Assembly (NCBI RefSeq): GCF_000244875.1
Contig: NC_016791.1
Location: 1,237,501-1,301,500, forward strand
Source of the DNA: Clostridium sp. BNL1100
GTDB taxonomy: Bacteria > Bacillota > Clostridia > Acetivibrionales > DSM-1351
Direction: 5' to 3'
DNA: 64,000 bases
Shown piece after piece: positions 17,977-27,316 of this stretch. A program made the translations under genes and the position numbers. Position 1 is the stretch's first letter; every line of letters starts with the position of its first letter. The notes beneath the pieces were generated by a model. It was not told the DNA's origin, searched no databases, and was given only the letters and a program-made list of their open reading frames with translations.

Positions 17977-19771
17977 TATCTGTTTCACTCCTATCAATGG
18001 GGATATGTACTGTTACCTTTGCTCCTATGTTAGTCTTGCTCTCAATTTGAACACCATAAGGCTCTCCATACATCAGCCTGATTCTTTTATGGGTATTTAA
18101 AAGGCCTATATTGTTATGCCCCTTCTTGCGTCGGGTAATGGTTTCGTTATCTTCCAGATTAATTTTGCCGGTTTTAAAACCTGCACCGTCATCTGTTACT
18201 TCAAAGAATATGGATTCGTTTTCCCTTCGTATAGTTAGTTCTAGGGTGCCTTTTCCGACCTTTTCTTCCAGCCCGTGAACTACCGCATTCTCCACAAGAG
18301 GTTCGATACACAGTTTGGGAAGTACAAAATCTAAAATGCTTTCGTCAGAAACATGAATATTATACTCAAGGTTGTCTCCGAATCGCATTTTCTGCAAATA
18401 AAGATAAAATTTCACAAATTCCAATTCCTGCCTTATGGGGATCTTTGCCTGACTATTGGAATAAATACCAGCTTGTAACAGCTCTGTGAGGGATGTGACC
18501 ATTTTATAGATAGTCTCATCTTTTGCTAACTTGGCTTTATATCCAATAGTAATAAGGGTGTTGAAAAGGAAATGCGGATTCATCTGGGACTGAAGAAATT
18601 TAAATTCTGTCTCTTTTATTAGCAATTGTTTTTCATAAACCTGATTGATAAGATACTTTATTTCATCGGTCATATTGTTGAAGGTATTACTCAGCAGTTC
18701 CAGTTCGCTCTCTTTGTAATAAGGCATTTTAACCTCATAATCTCCAACTTTTACCCTGTTAATAACGGAAAGCAGGTCTCTGACAAATCTGGTAAACCTC
18801 AGGGAAATAATAATTCCGGCAAAAACCGATACAAATATAATAATAGCTGTGATAACGATATAATTTTTCATACTGTTGGACAGATTTGCCAAAACCTGTT
18901 TTTTGGGAATTCCGGCAATAAAGTTCAGCCCGGTATCACTTATTTTTCTACGTGCAATTAAATATGTAATATTTCCTATGTCAATCTCACAAACACCTGT
19001 ATCATTTACTAAATTCATGATGGAGGAATGTACATTGCTTCCAATCATGTCTCTCTGAGAACTGGAATAAATAATGCCTTTTTCATCCGTAATATATACC
19101 ATTGACCCTTGAAATGAAAGTAGTTCGCTATATTCTTTATAGAGATCTTCTTCTTCGGTTCCTAAAATCATAACCAACCTTTGCTTAGGATTATTAATGT
19201 TTGTGACTATGCGTGTAAAATAAATAGTTCTGTCATTCAAGGAAGGGGGTATTATTGTCTTTCCCCTGATTTTGCTGCCGCTTATTTTTTTAAATATTTT
19301 TATATTGTTATCGTCTAACAGCTGTATATTTGGTGTGGATTTGAAAATGGAGCAATAAGTGTCTTCATTCAAAAAAACATAGGCTGTAGAGATGAGGTTC
19401 ATATCCCATGCATTATTAAACATCAAGCTGTATTTGAGGTCTTCTTCAATAAGGCTTTTATTTATGAAAAGGCTGTAGAAATCTCCATCAAAAGTCGTAT
19501 TGCCCGAAGCCCAGGATCTTATAGATTTATTGGAAAGAAAATGAAGAGAGGTGGTGTCGATTATTTTATAAGAATTCTCAATATTTCCGTTTGTTTGATG
19601 AATAAGATGAATCAAATTGTCATTGGCGTTTTTTGTTAATACTGAAGCCATGTTCCAATAAAAATAAATGCCAACAAGAGACATGGATAGCAGAAGTAAT
19701 AGAACTACAGCTAATGTAATCTTGTGCCGGATGGGTGTTCTTTTGATGTATTGGATCATATTCATTAGCAA
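17969..19771 (-). CDS. yesM: YesM-type sensor histidine kinase
   Basis: The 600-residue membrane kinase has TM1 (about 18-40), an extracellular sensor of the dCache type (about 42-300), TM2 (about 305-328), HAMP (about 329-380) and a His_kinase/HATPase module. The phospho-acceptor His is in QMNPHFLFNTL, the N box is VENAVVHGLEE, and the G box is DDGAGFKTG. YesM-type kinases usually sense sugars or sugar-binding proteins. The start is TTG 19771 with AAGGAGTT six bases upstream; ATG 19765 is the alternative. It precedes yesN in one operon and is divergent from the large SLH protein gene. Confidence 0.92.
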   Translation of the reverse strand: MLMNMIQYIKRTPIRHKITLAVVLLLLLSMSLVGIYFYWNMASVLTKNANDNLIHLIHQTNGNIENSYKIIDTTSLHFLSNKSIRSWASGNTTFDGDFYSLFINKSLIEEDLKYSLMFNNAWDMNLISTAYVFLNEDTYCSIFKSTPNIQLLDDNNIKIFKKISGSKIRGKTIIPPSLNDRTIYFTRIVTNINNPKQRLVMILGTEEEDLYKEYSELLSFQGSMVYITDEKGIIYSSSQRDMIGSNVHSSIMNLVNDTGVCEIDIGNITYLIARRKISDTGLNFIAGIPKKQVLANLSNSMKNYIVITAIIIFVSVFAGIIISLRFTRFVRDLLSVINRVKVGDYEVKMPYYKESELELLSNTFNNMTDEIKYLINQVYEKQLLIKETEFKFLQSQMNPHFLFNTLITIGYKAKLAKDETIYKMVTSLTELLQAGIYSNSQAKIPIRQELEFVKFYLYLQKMRFGDNLEYNIHVSDESILDFVLPKLCIEPLVENAVVHGLEEKVGKGTLELTIRRENESIFFEVTDDGAGFKTGKINLEDNETITRRKKGHNNIGLLNTHKRIRLMYGEPYGVQIESKTNIGAKVTVHIPIDRSETDNV

Positions 19772-20130
19772 TGTGTCAACTCCTTAATTATAGCATGTTA
19801 AGAGGGAATATAGAATTATATATTATGTAACCCTATAATTCTACATAATTCTACAAAATAATTCTACAAGATAATTCTACAAATTAAGTTGTGTTCCTTC
19901 TCCAAAAAAGCATGAGGTAAAAAAAATCATACAATGGTAAAGATATTACAAGCAATTCTGAATCGGTAAATATTTTCTCTGAAATGGGAATTTAATTTAG
20001 AAATATTACAAAAACAAGTATAAATAACTAATTAACTTTATGTCATCTGGGAAGTAAAATATAATTCATTAAAATGAGAGGAGTATCTAGAATTCGGATG
20101 ATCTTTTAGTAAATTTAATGGAGGGATAAA
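19772..20130. promoter_or_regulatory. Divergent control region with short repeats and ~124-bp upstream element
   Basis: This 359-base stretch has no gene. The motif ATAATTCTAC occurs at 19835, 19845, 19858 and 19871, with an inverted copy TAGAATTATA at 19811-19820. From 19916 to 20040 lies a sequence that recurs upstream of the sugar-binding-protein gene (27121-27244). A TATAAT at 20060-20065 with only a poor -35 is the likely promoter of the downstream gene, as expected when an activator is needed. Confidence 0.65.
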
Positions 20131-23100
20131 ATGTATAAAAAGGTTATTATGAAAATGGTTTCGGTAGTACTAAGCGTTTGCATGTTACTTTCAACTGCAT
20201 TTCAAAGCGGAATAACATACGCAGCGGGTAGTGATACAAGCTTAATTATTGATCAAAGCCAATTGAACGGGGAATATGCTCTTAATCTATCACAGGTTGG
20301 AGATATTGATTGGTTACATTTTAAAGGCGATGGTTCAAATGGTGTTACACCGATTAGTAAGTCAGCTACTTCAAGTGCTATATCATTTAATGTACTCCCC
20401 AATTCTGCCCCTGAGGGTAAAGTAAGTAATGGCGATCCCGATCGAGTAGCCAGTACTTGGATTGACGGTATGGCCGGTTATGAATCAGGCACCAATGATA
20501 CCGGGTTTGCTGTTCTATTCCCCCCGGCAGGCAGCAGAGGTGCCGGTACCTGCGCTGATAACGTCGGCTGGAATTTTTCAGTAGCAGCGCAGCCTGTCCA
20601 GACAACAGTTGTATTTACTGTTGGGCTTTGGCAGTCAAAAGTTGATGTAAAATTCTACATGGATGGCACGCAGGTTGATACAAAAAGTTTATCTGTCGGC
20701 GGCGGCGCTCAGGTATATAAATACCAGGTAATGGTACCTGCAAATAAGGTATTGAAGGTTGAAGGTATACAAACAGAAATATTATCACAGGACGGTAATT
20801 CTTCAATCTCAAACATAGCAGTGGGTACAAAGGGACTTAATATTTCACAAAACCAGGTGAGCGGGGAATCTGTTCTTAATCTTTCAACAGCTGGAAATGT
20901 TGACTGGTTGCATTTAAAAGGAGACGGTTCAGGCAATATCTTACAAATAAAGAAAGCAACTACTCCAAGTGCCATTTCATTCAACACATTATCAAATACA
21001 GGTTCTGAGGGCAAAGTAAGTAATGGTGATGCAGACCGTATGGCCTATACCTGGACTGACGGTATGGCAGGATATGAAGCGGGTACTAATGATACAGGGT
21101 TTGGTGTTTTATTTCCAAAAGACAATAGAGGCTCAGGTATCTGCAGCGCTGACGTAGGCCTTAATTTTACGGTAGCAGCACAACAGCAGGAAACAACAGT
21201 GCTATTTGGCGTGGGACTCTGGCAGGCAAAAGTAGATGTAAAATTCTATATGGATGGTGTACTGGCTGATACCAAAAGGATTTCGGCAGGCGGTGGTGCC
21301 CAGACATACAAATATCAGGTAATTGTACCTGCAAATACGGAACTGAAGGTTGAGGGTATACAAAAAGAGACTTTATTCCAGGATGGTAATTTTTCACTCT
21401 CTGGTATAGCGGTGGGCGATGGAGCCTATGTTGATAAGACAGCTTTACAAAACCTATATGATGGAGTTAAGGATTTAGTTCAGGGTTCCTATACAGCAGA
21501 ATCATGGGCAGCTTTTGATAGTGCGCGTACTTCTGCAAAAGCTGTTCTTGACGATCCGGCTGCAACACAGACTGCAATAGACAGTGCAAAAACTATATTG
21601 GAACAGGCACAGGCTGCTCTTGTGACCATTAATGCAAATGATTTAAAAATTACTCAAACTCAAAGTAATGGGGTGTACAACATTGACCTGACTGTAGTTG
21701 GAAATGTTGACTGGCTACATTTAAAAGGAAATGGTTCAAACGGTCTTATACAGATTAAGAAGAATACTGAGAATGCCATTTCTTTCAACGCACTTCCTAA
21801 TACTGTAACAGAAGGGAAGGAAACTAATGGTGATACTAACCGTGCGGTCGCATCTTGGACAGATGGAATGGCTGGTTATGAATCACTCAGCAATGATACC
21901 GGCTTTGGTGTTTTCCTACCTTTGGCGGATGATAGAGCTGCCGGTGCCTGCAAGGAAAATGTAGGCTGGAATTTTTCAGTAGCAGCACAACCTACTTTGA
22001 CAACCGTTGTATTCAGTACTGGTATCTGGCAGGCAAAAGTAGATGTAAAATTCTACCTTGATGGTCAATTCGTTTCTACTAAAACTATGGAAGCAGGCGG
22101 TACTTCACAAGTATTCAAATATCAGGTAGTTGTTCCTGCAAACAAGGTTCTTAAGGTTGAGGGTATTCAAACATATAAAAATGCTTATGATGGTAACTCA
22201 TCATTATCAAATATAGCAGTAAGCAGCGTAGAAATCGCTGACAAGTCTTCCTTACAAACATTATATGATGAACTTAACGGAATAACCCAAAGCTTTTTTA
22301 CAGATGCCTCATGGCAGATTTTTATTGATTCAAAAGTAGCAGCAAAAGCAATCCTGGATAAAACCAGCGCGACACAGGCAGAGGTTGACAATGCAAAAGC
22401 TGCACTTACCTTGGCTCTGAATAATCTTGTAAAAAAAGCTACAAATGTGATGATTGACTATACAGGTGGTAAAAAGGGGTTAAGTTATGCTCTGGGTCAT
22501 GAGATAGATCAACAGGACAGATACCAGACCTTTACATCCAGTGTTGATTTCACAATGGAATATGTCCAAGTTGGGTTATATAAAAATTCTGAGGATGGAA
22601 ACGATTTAATTGTAAAGTTGTATGCAACAGATAGCAATGGACTGCCTACGGGAACTGCTCTAGCGCAAACGACTGTGCCAAAGTCAGACATTATACAAGG
22701 TGGCTTAACTACAGCTAAGCTTAGCTATAATATAGTTAAAGACACAAGATATGCTATCGATGTAACTCAGTCTACATTAAAAAATGGCATGTACAACTGG
22801 ATAGTTATGCCAAAAAATTATTATACAAAAAATGAATTTTACGGTAAGACAGTTTCAGGAAGTTTTGTACCTGAGGCATGGCTTGGTACAGGGTTATTGA
22901 AAGTTATAAAACAACTGAATGTAAACAGAGATTCACTTGAAGCGTTGGTATCAGAAGTAAGCAAGTATAATGATAAAATTTATACTGTTGAATCCTGGCT
23001 GACTTTAGTGGATGCTAAAGAATCAGCAAAAAATTGCCTGAATAACTTTGATGCATCGCAGGCAGAAATTGATGCTCAAACCGCAAACCTGATGGCTGCT

Positions 23101-26100
23101 AAAGATAGTCTTGTTATAAATATAGACATATCTGATTTCAACAGTTTTATTACAAGTTTTGATAATATGGTAGTTAAAGGCTATACAACTGCTTCTGTAG
23201 CTGTATTAACAGATGCAATTGCAAATGCAAAACAATTGGACAGCAGCGTTTCCGATGCTGAAAAGCTGCAGGCCTACGTATCAGTTCTGAACGCTATTTC
23301 AAAACTTCAGGTTTCAGGAAAATATTCATCTGAAACAGATGGAGGACTGACAGGGTCATTTGGTTTTGAAGGTGACATGAATGCTCCGATAGCTTATATT
23401 GACGGATCCTTTAGATTGCCAAGCAGAGGTAATCTGATGATAAGATTTGGTGTGACAGGGCTTAAGGAAAAAGGAGTTTCAGTTGATTGGTATAACAGGG
23501 ACGGATATTTGCCTTGTTATGTAAGTGAATACACAGTAGATGGTGTTACATATAAAATCGAAGAGTTTGCCAATAAACACACAATAGACGGCAACCCTGT
23601 AGAAATTGCATATGTAAAAATGACGGCAATAAACAACTCAGGTGAAAAACGATTACTTCCTGTTGTATCAAAGGAATTAGTGCCGCTTAATAACGCTGCT
23701 GAATCTTCTTACGTTATAAATGCAGGAGAAACAGTTGTAAGAGAGTATGCAATAAAAGCAGATAGATTTGAAAATGAGGGGCATACCGGAGAAAGGTATG
23801 AGGTGGAACCTAAAGCCCCGTTCCCAGTGGATCAGAAAATTCTTGAAGCTGCAAAAGTTGTTGCTGATACTGGTAAAAACAGTATATTTGAAAATAATTA
23901 TGCAGCAATGAAGAATTACTGGGATAACAGACTTGCAGGAATAATAGATATAGAAATGCCTAACAGTAAAGATGCAAATAACAAAGACAGTCTGGTTAAT
24001 GCATATAAGGCAGGATATATTTATACTCTTATTATCAAGGATAAAACATTCTTACATGTTGGTGAGAACGGCTATGACAGACTGTTTTCACACGATACAA
24101 TCGGAATTTTGCAGTCACTTATTACTGCGGGTGACTTCCAAGAAGCTAAGGATTATCTTGAAAGCGTTCCCATGACCGGTGGAGTAAACATTGAGAATGG
24201 TGAAGTAGATCCTGATCTATACTGGGATGCAAACTGGAAGTTACCATGGGCATACTCAGTGTATTTAAGTAAAACGGGAGATCTTGATTTTATAAAAGAA
24301 AAGTATGAAGGTGTAATCAAAAAGATGGCACATTCTATTCATGACGACCGTACAGGTGCAAACCATGATGGAATTATGAAAAGCACTCTCGCTATTGATT
24401 CATACGGCCAATGGACAGTTGATGATCAGGCTGCGCTTATGGGGATTATAGCATATAAATACATTTGTAACGAATTAGCAATAAAGGAAAATGACCAAAG
24501 CAAGAAAGAGTACTACTTATCAGAGGCTCAATGGGCAAATACTGAATATGACAGTTTATTGAAAGTGGTAACAGAGACTCTTGAAAATACTATTAGCACT
24601 AATAATTTAAACTATATTCCGGCTTCAATAGTTCAGCCGAATACTGAAAACAGATGTAATGATATTAGAGATGCAAACTGGGCATCAATGTTGTTATTCG
24701 GATCATTCCCATGGGATGGATATCTGTATGGCGCGGATCAAAGCAAGGCTGGGGCGAATATAGATATGATAGACCAGACTTATGCATATGGGTTAGAAAG
24801 ACGTAAAGACTTGCCGGGTGCTTCACCTTATAATTTTGGAGGTTATCCTCACGGCTGGTACTCAAGTGCATATAATGCAGGATATGGTATTGCAGCACTT
24901 CGTGGTGAAGCTTATAGAGATATAGGAATAAAAGCTTATGAATTTGCTATAAATAGTGCTATGAGCTCACCCTTTGGCTGGTGGGAAGGTGTCGGACCAA
25001 CTAATTTTCCGACACAAGATCCTACATCTGCATTGTGGAGTCACGATAATGCTTCCGGCGGTGGAGGTTCCTGTCAGCACATGTGGGGACAGGCAACAGC
25101 CTCCAAAGTCCTGTATGATGCATTTATAGCTGAAAGAATCTATAATGATAATAAAAATGCGGATCTTATTATCGGACGCGGTATTCCTAAAGAATGGGTA
25201 ACTAATGCCACTAATGATAATAACGTAGTTGCAGCTGTTGAAAACTCTCCGGTTCTTCAAGGCGGAAGAGCGGGATATACAATTGTAAGAGATGGCAGCA
25301 AGCTGAAATTTACATTTGACCTTAACAAGGAAAACTCAAAAATTGATGCCGGTACTGTAGAACAATGGAGTATCCAACTTCCATATATGGTAAACAATAT
25401 CTATTCAGCTTCTGTTGGAATAGTAGATAATGCCAATGGTATTGTTACCGTTCCTATAGAGACTCAGGAAGTTACAATTGAGCTGAAGGATTTAATGTCT
25501 GGCTCTTTGTCTATAGATACTACATCTTTGCCAAACGGCAAGGTTGGTACAGCATATTCGTATGAACTAAATGCGGTAGGTGGAACAGCGCCCTACAAAT
25601 GGAGTGTTGAAGGACTTCCGGCAGGTCTGTCTATCACAAATGAGGGAGAAATAAAAGGTACTCCTGTAGTAGCCGGTACTTTTAGTGTTAACGTAAATGC
25701 AGAAGACAGCAGCAATCCGATTATGAGTGTAAGTAAAACTTTAAGCATTGTTATAGCTCCTGTAAACGGCACAGGCAGTGGTAATGGAAACACTGGTTCT
25801 GGAAGTACCGGAGAGACTGTAATTCCGGTTGATTCCACCACAAACGGTGATCAAATACTACTCTCTGTTTCATTAAAAGCAGGAAATGAATCGGGAGCAG
25901 CTGTAGCTAATGTTGCAAAAACTACCATTAACAATCTTTTAGAAAAAGCTAAGGAAGCGGAAAGTAATGGACAGAAAGCTACAATTGAAATAAAACTTGA
26001 TTCTGACGAAGATACAAAGTCTGTAAAGATAGGACTTCCTGCGGAAGCGCTGAAAGAAATCTCCAAAACTGTCGGAGCTAACATTAAGTTTAGCACTAGA

Positions 26101-27024
26101 CTGGGAAGTGTTGTTTTTGACGCTGTAGCAATAGATTCAATAAATGCTTCTGCTACATCTGGTAATGTAAACATTATAATAAATAAGGAAGAAGCTTATT
26201 CCTTATCAGAAGAAATAAGGACTACAGTGGGAGATCGTCCTGTTTATGATTTCTCAATTCAGTCTGGTGATAAAGAGATAACAGAATTTGGCGGAGGAAA
26301 AGCCCTGGCAAGCATACCTTATAATCCAAAGTCAAATGAGAAGCAAAACTCTATCATAATCTACCACATAGATAAGGATGGAAACTTAAAAACTGTCAGA
26401 AGTATATATAACCATGTTTCAGGTACAGTGAATTTCATAACCAATCATTTTTCACAGTATGCCGTAGGTTACAATGAAGTAAATTTCAAAGATATTACAT
26501 CCAAAGACTGGTATGATAAAGCAGTTGGATTTATGTCGGCCAGAGGTATAGTGAAAGGTGTGGGAGACAGTAGTTTCGCTCCTCAGAATAAAGTTACAAG
26601 AGCTGATTTCCTCATAATGGTAATGAAGTCTTACGGTATTGAGGTTGATAAGACAGTAACAGACAACTTTACAGATGTCGGCAGCAAATACTATACCAAT
26701 TATCTGGGCACTGCAAAACGCCTTGGTTTGGTATCAGGAACAGGAGATAACAAATACATGCCGGATGCTACCATTAGCAGACAGGATATGCTTGTTATAC
26801 TGTACCGAGTATTAAACACACTTGGTGAATTACCGGCTGCAAAAAACGGAAATTTTGATGGTTTTAGCGATACAAAGGATATTTCCGGGTACGCGAAAGA
26901 TACAATGAAGTTATTTGTTGAGGCAGGTATTGTTGCTGGAGATAACAATAAATTGAACCCTAAGGCCAACACATCAAGAGCTGAGGCAGTACAGGTATTG
27001 TATAATCTACTGTCCAAAATATAA
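20131..27024 (+). CDS. Giant SLH-anchored putative glycosidase
   Basis: The 2297-residue exported protein has a signal peptide (1-32) and three ~195-residue copies of a beta-rich module starting near 37, 237 and 506 (shared VDWLHLKG, DGMAGYE and NDTGFGV motifs). FIVAR-like three-helix modules lie near 435, 704 and 932, and a beta module at 772-930. A beta-sandwich (about 1070-1230) leads into a helical (alpha/alpha)6-barrel-like region (about 1280-1720; RLFSHDTIG, WDANWKLPWAY, QHMWGQA), the layout of GH15/GH65-like enzymes. A putative-Ig domain (about 1795-1880), a Gly/Ser/Thr linker, a pre-SLH domain (about 1910-2110) and three SLH repeats (2117-2297) follow. It probably cuts a glucan or glycoside at the cell surface. 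The exact GH family and substrate are not recognised. GGAGGG precedes the ATG. Confidence 0.85.
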   Translation: MYKKVIMKMVSVVLSVCMLLSTAFQSGITYAAGSDTSLIIDQSQLNGEYALNLSQVGDIDWLHFKGDGSNGVTPISKSATSSAISFNVLPNSAPEGKVSNGDPDRVASTWIDGMAGYESGTNDTGFAVLFPPAGSRGAGTCADNVGWNFSVAAQPVQTTVVFTVGLWQSKVDVKFYMDGTQVDTKSLSVGGGAQVYKYQVMVPANKVLKVEGIQTEILSQDGNSSISNIAVGTKGLNISQNQVSGESVLNLSTAGNVDWLHLKGDGSGNILQIKKATTPSAISFNTLSNTGSEGKVSNGDADRMAYTWTDGMAGYEAGTNDTGFGVLFPKDNRGSGICSADVGLNFTVAAQQQETTVLFGVGLWQAKVDVKFYMDGVLADTKRISAGGGAQTYKYQVIVPANTELKVEGIQKETLFQDGNFSLSGIAVGDGAYVDKTALQNLYDGVKDLVQGSYTAESWAAFDSARTSAKAVLDDPAATQTAIDSAKTILEQAQAALVTINANDLKITQTQSNGVYNIDLTVVGNVDWLHLKGNGSNGLIQIKKNTENAISFNALPNTVTEGKETNGDTNRAVASWTDGMAGYESLSNDTGFGVFLPLADDRAAGACKENVGWNFSVAAQPTLTTVVFSTGIWQAKVDVKFYLDGQFVSTKTMEAGGTSQVFKYQVVVPANKVLKVEGIQTYKNAYDGNSSLSNIAVSSVEIADKSSLQTLYDELNGITQSFFTDASWQIFIDSKVAAKAILDKTSATQAEVDNAKAALTLALNNLVKKATNVMIDYTGGKKGLSYALGHEIDQQDRYQTFTSSVDFTMEYVQVGLYKNSEDGNDLIVKLYATDSNGLPTGTALAQTTVPKSDIIQGGLTTAKLSYNIVKDTRYAIDVTQSTLKNGMYNWIVMPKNYYTKNEFYGKTVSGSFVPEAWLGTGLLKVIKQLNVNRDSLEALVSEVSKYNDKIYTVESWLTLVDAKESAKNCLNNFDASQAEIDAQTANLMAAKDSLVINIDISDFNSFITSFDNMVVKGYTTASVAVLTDAIANAKQLDSSVSDAEKLQAYVSVLNAISKLQVSGKYSSETDGGLTGSFGFEGDMNAPIAYIDGSFRLPSRGNLMIRFGVTGLKEKGVSVDWYNRDGYLPCYVSEYTVDGVTYKIEEFANKHTIDGNPVEIAYVKMTAINNSGEKRLLPVVSKELVPLNNAAESSYVINAGETVVREYAIKADRFENEGHTGERYEVEPKAPFPVDQKILEAAKVVADTGKNSIFENNYAAMKNYWDNRLAGIIDIEMPNSKDANNKDSLVNAYKAGYIYTLIIKDKTFLHVGENGYDRLFSHDTIGILQSLITAGDFQEAKDYLESVPMTGGVNIENGEVDPDLYWDANWKLPWAYSVYLSKTGDLDFIKEKYEGVIKKMAHSIHDDRTGANHDGIMKSTLAIDSYGQWTVDDQAALMGIIAYKYICNELAIKENDQSKKEYYLSEAQWANTEYDSLLKVVTETLENTISTNNLNYIPASIVQPNTENRCNDIRDANWASMLLFGSFPWDGYLYGADQSKAGANIDMIDQTYAYGLERRKDLPGASPYNFGGYPHGWYSSAYNAGYGIAALRGEAYRDIGIKAYEFAINSAMSSPFGWWEGVGPTNFPTQDPTSALWSHDNASGGGGSCQHMWGQATASKVLYDAFIAERIYNDNKNADLIIGRGIPKEWVTNATNDNNVVAAVENSPVLQGGRAGYTIVRDGSKLKFTFDLNKENSKIDAGTVEQWSIQLPYMVNNIYSASVGIVDNANGIVTVPIETQEVTIELKDLMSGSLSIDTTSLPNGKVGTAYSYELNAVGGTAPYKWSVEGLPAGLSITNEGEIKGTPVVAGTFSVNVNAEDSSNPIMSVSKTLSIVIAPVNGTGSGNGNTGSGSTGETVIPVDSTTNGDQILLSVSLKAGNESGAAVANVAKTTINNLLEKAKEAESNGQKATIEIKLDSDEDTKSVKIGLPAEALKEISKTVGANIKFSTRLGSVVFDAVAIDSINASATSGNVNIIINKEEAYSLSEEIRTTVGDRPVYDFSIQSGDKEITEFGGGKALASIPYNPKSNEKQNSIIIYHIDKDGNLKTVRSIYNHVSGTVNFITNHFSQYAVGYNEVNFKDITSKDWYDKAVGFMSARGIVKGVGDSSFAPQNKVTRADFLIMVMKSYGIEVDKTVTDNFTDVGSKYYTNYLGTAKRLGLVSGTGDNKYMPDATISRQDMLVILYRVLNTLGELPAAKNGNFDGFSDTKDISGYAKDTMKLFVEAGIVAGDNNKLNPKANTSRAEAVQVLYNLLSKI

Positions 27025-27316
27025 TAAATTAAGGGGTTAATCCTGAAAAATGCACCTAAACTGATAGGACATTACATGGTGTTCATCAGTTCAGGTGCAT
27101 TTTTTAAGCCGAAGCAGAAAGTAAAAAAAATTATACAATGGTAAAAATATTACAAGCAATTTAAAATTGTTGAATAATTTATCGGCAGTAGGGAATTTAA
27201 TTAGAAATATTACAAAAACAAGTATAAATAACAAATTAACTTTTAAGATTCAACATCCTATAATTTTATTGTAGCGCTACTAGTCAAAATGTAAAAACAA
27301 CAAGGAGGAATTTAGA
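27025..27316 (+). promoter_or_regulatory. Control region of the sugar importer operon
   Basis: After the terminator at 27046-27105 comes the second copy of the ~124-bp upstream element (27121-27244). A weak TTAACT (27236-27241) and TATAAT (27259-27264) are 17 bases apart. The ten-base palindrome GTAGCGCTAC (27271-27280), with the central CG typical of LacI/CcpA-type operators, sits just after the -10, where a repressor would block initiation. Confidence 0.65.
27046..27105 (+). terminator. Rho-independent terminator of the SLH glycosidase gene
   Basis: TGCACCTAAACTGAT (27051-27065) and ATCAGTTCAGGTGCA (27085-27099) pair with one mismatch, followed by a T run. Confidence 0.88.
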
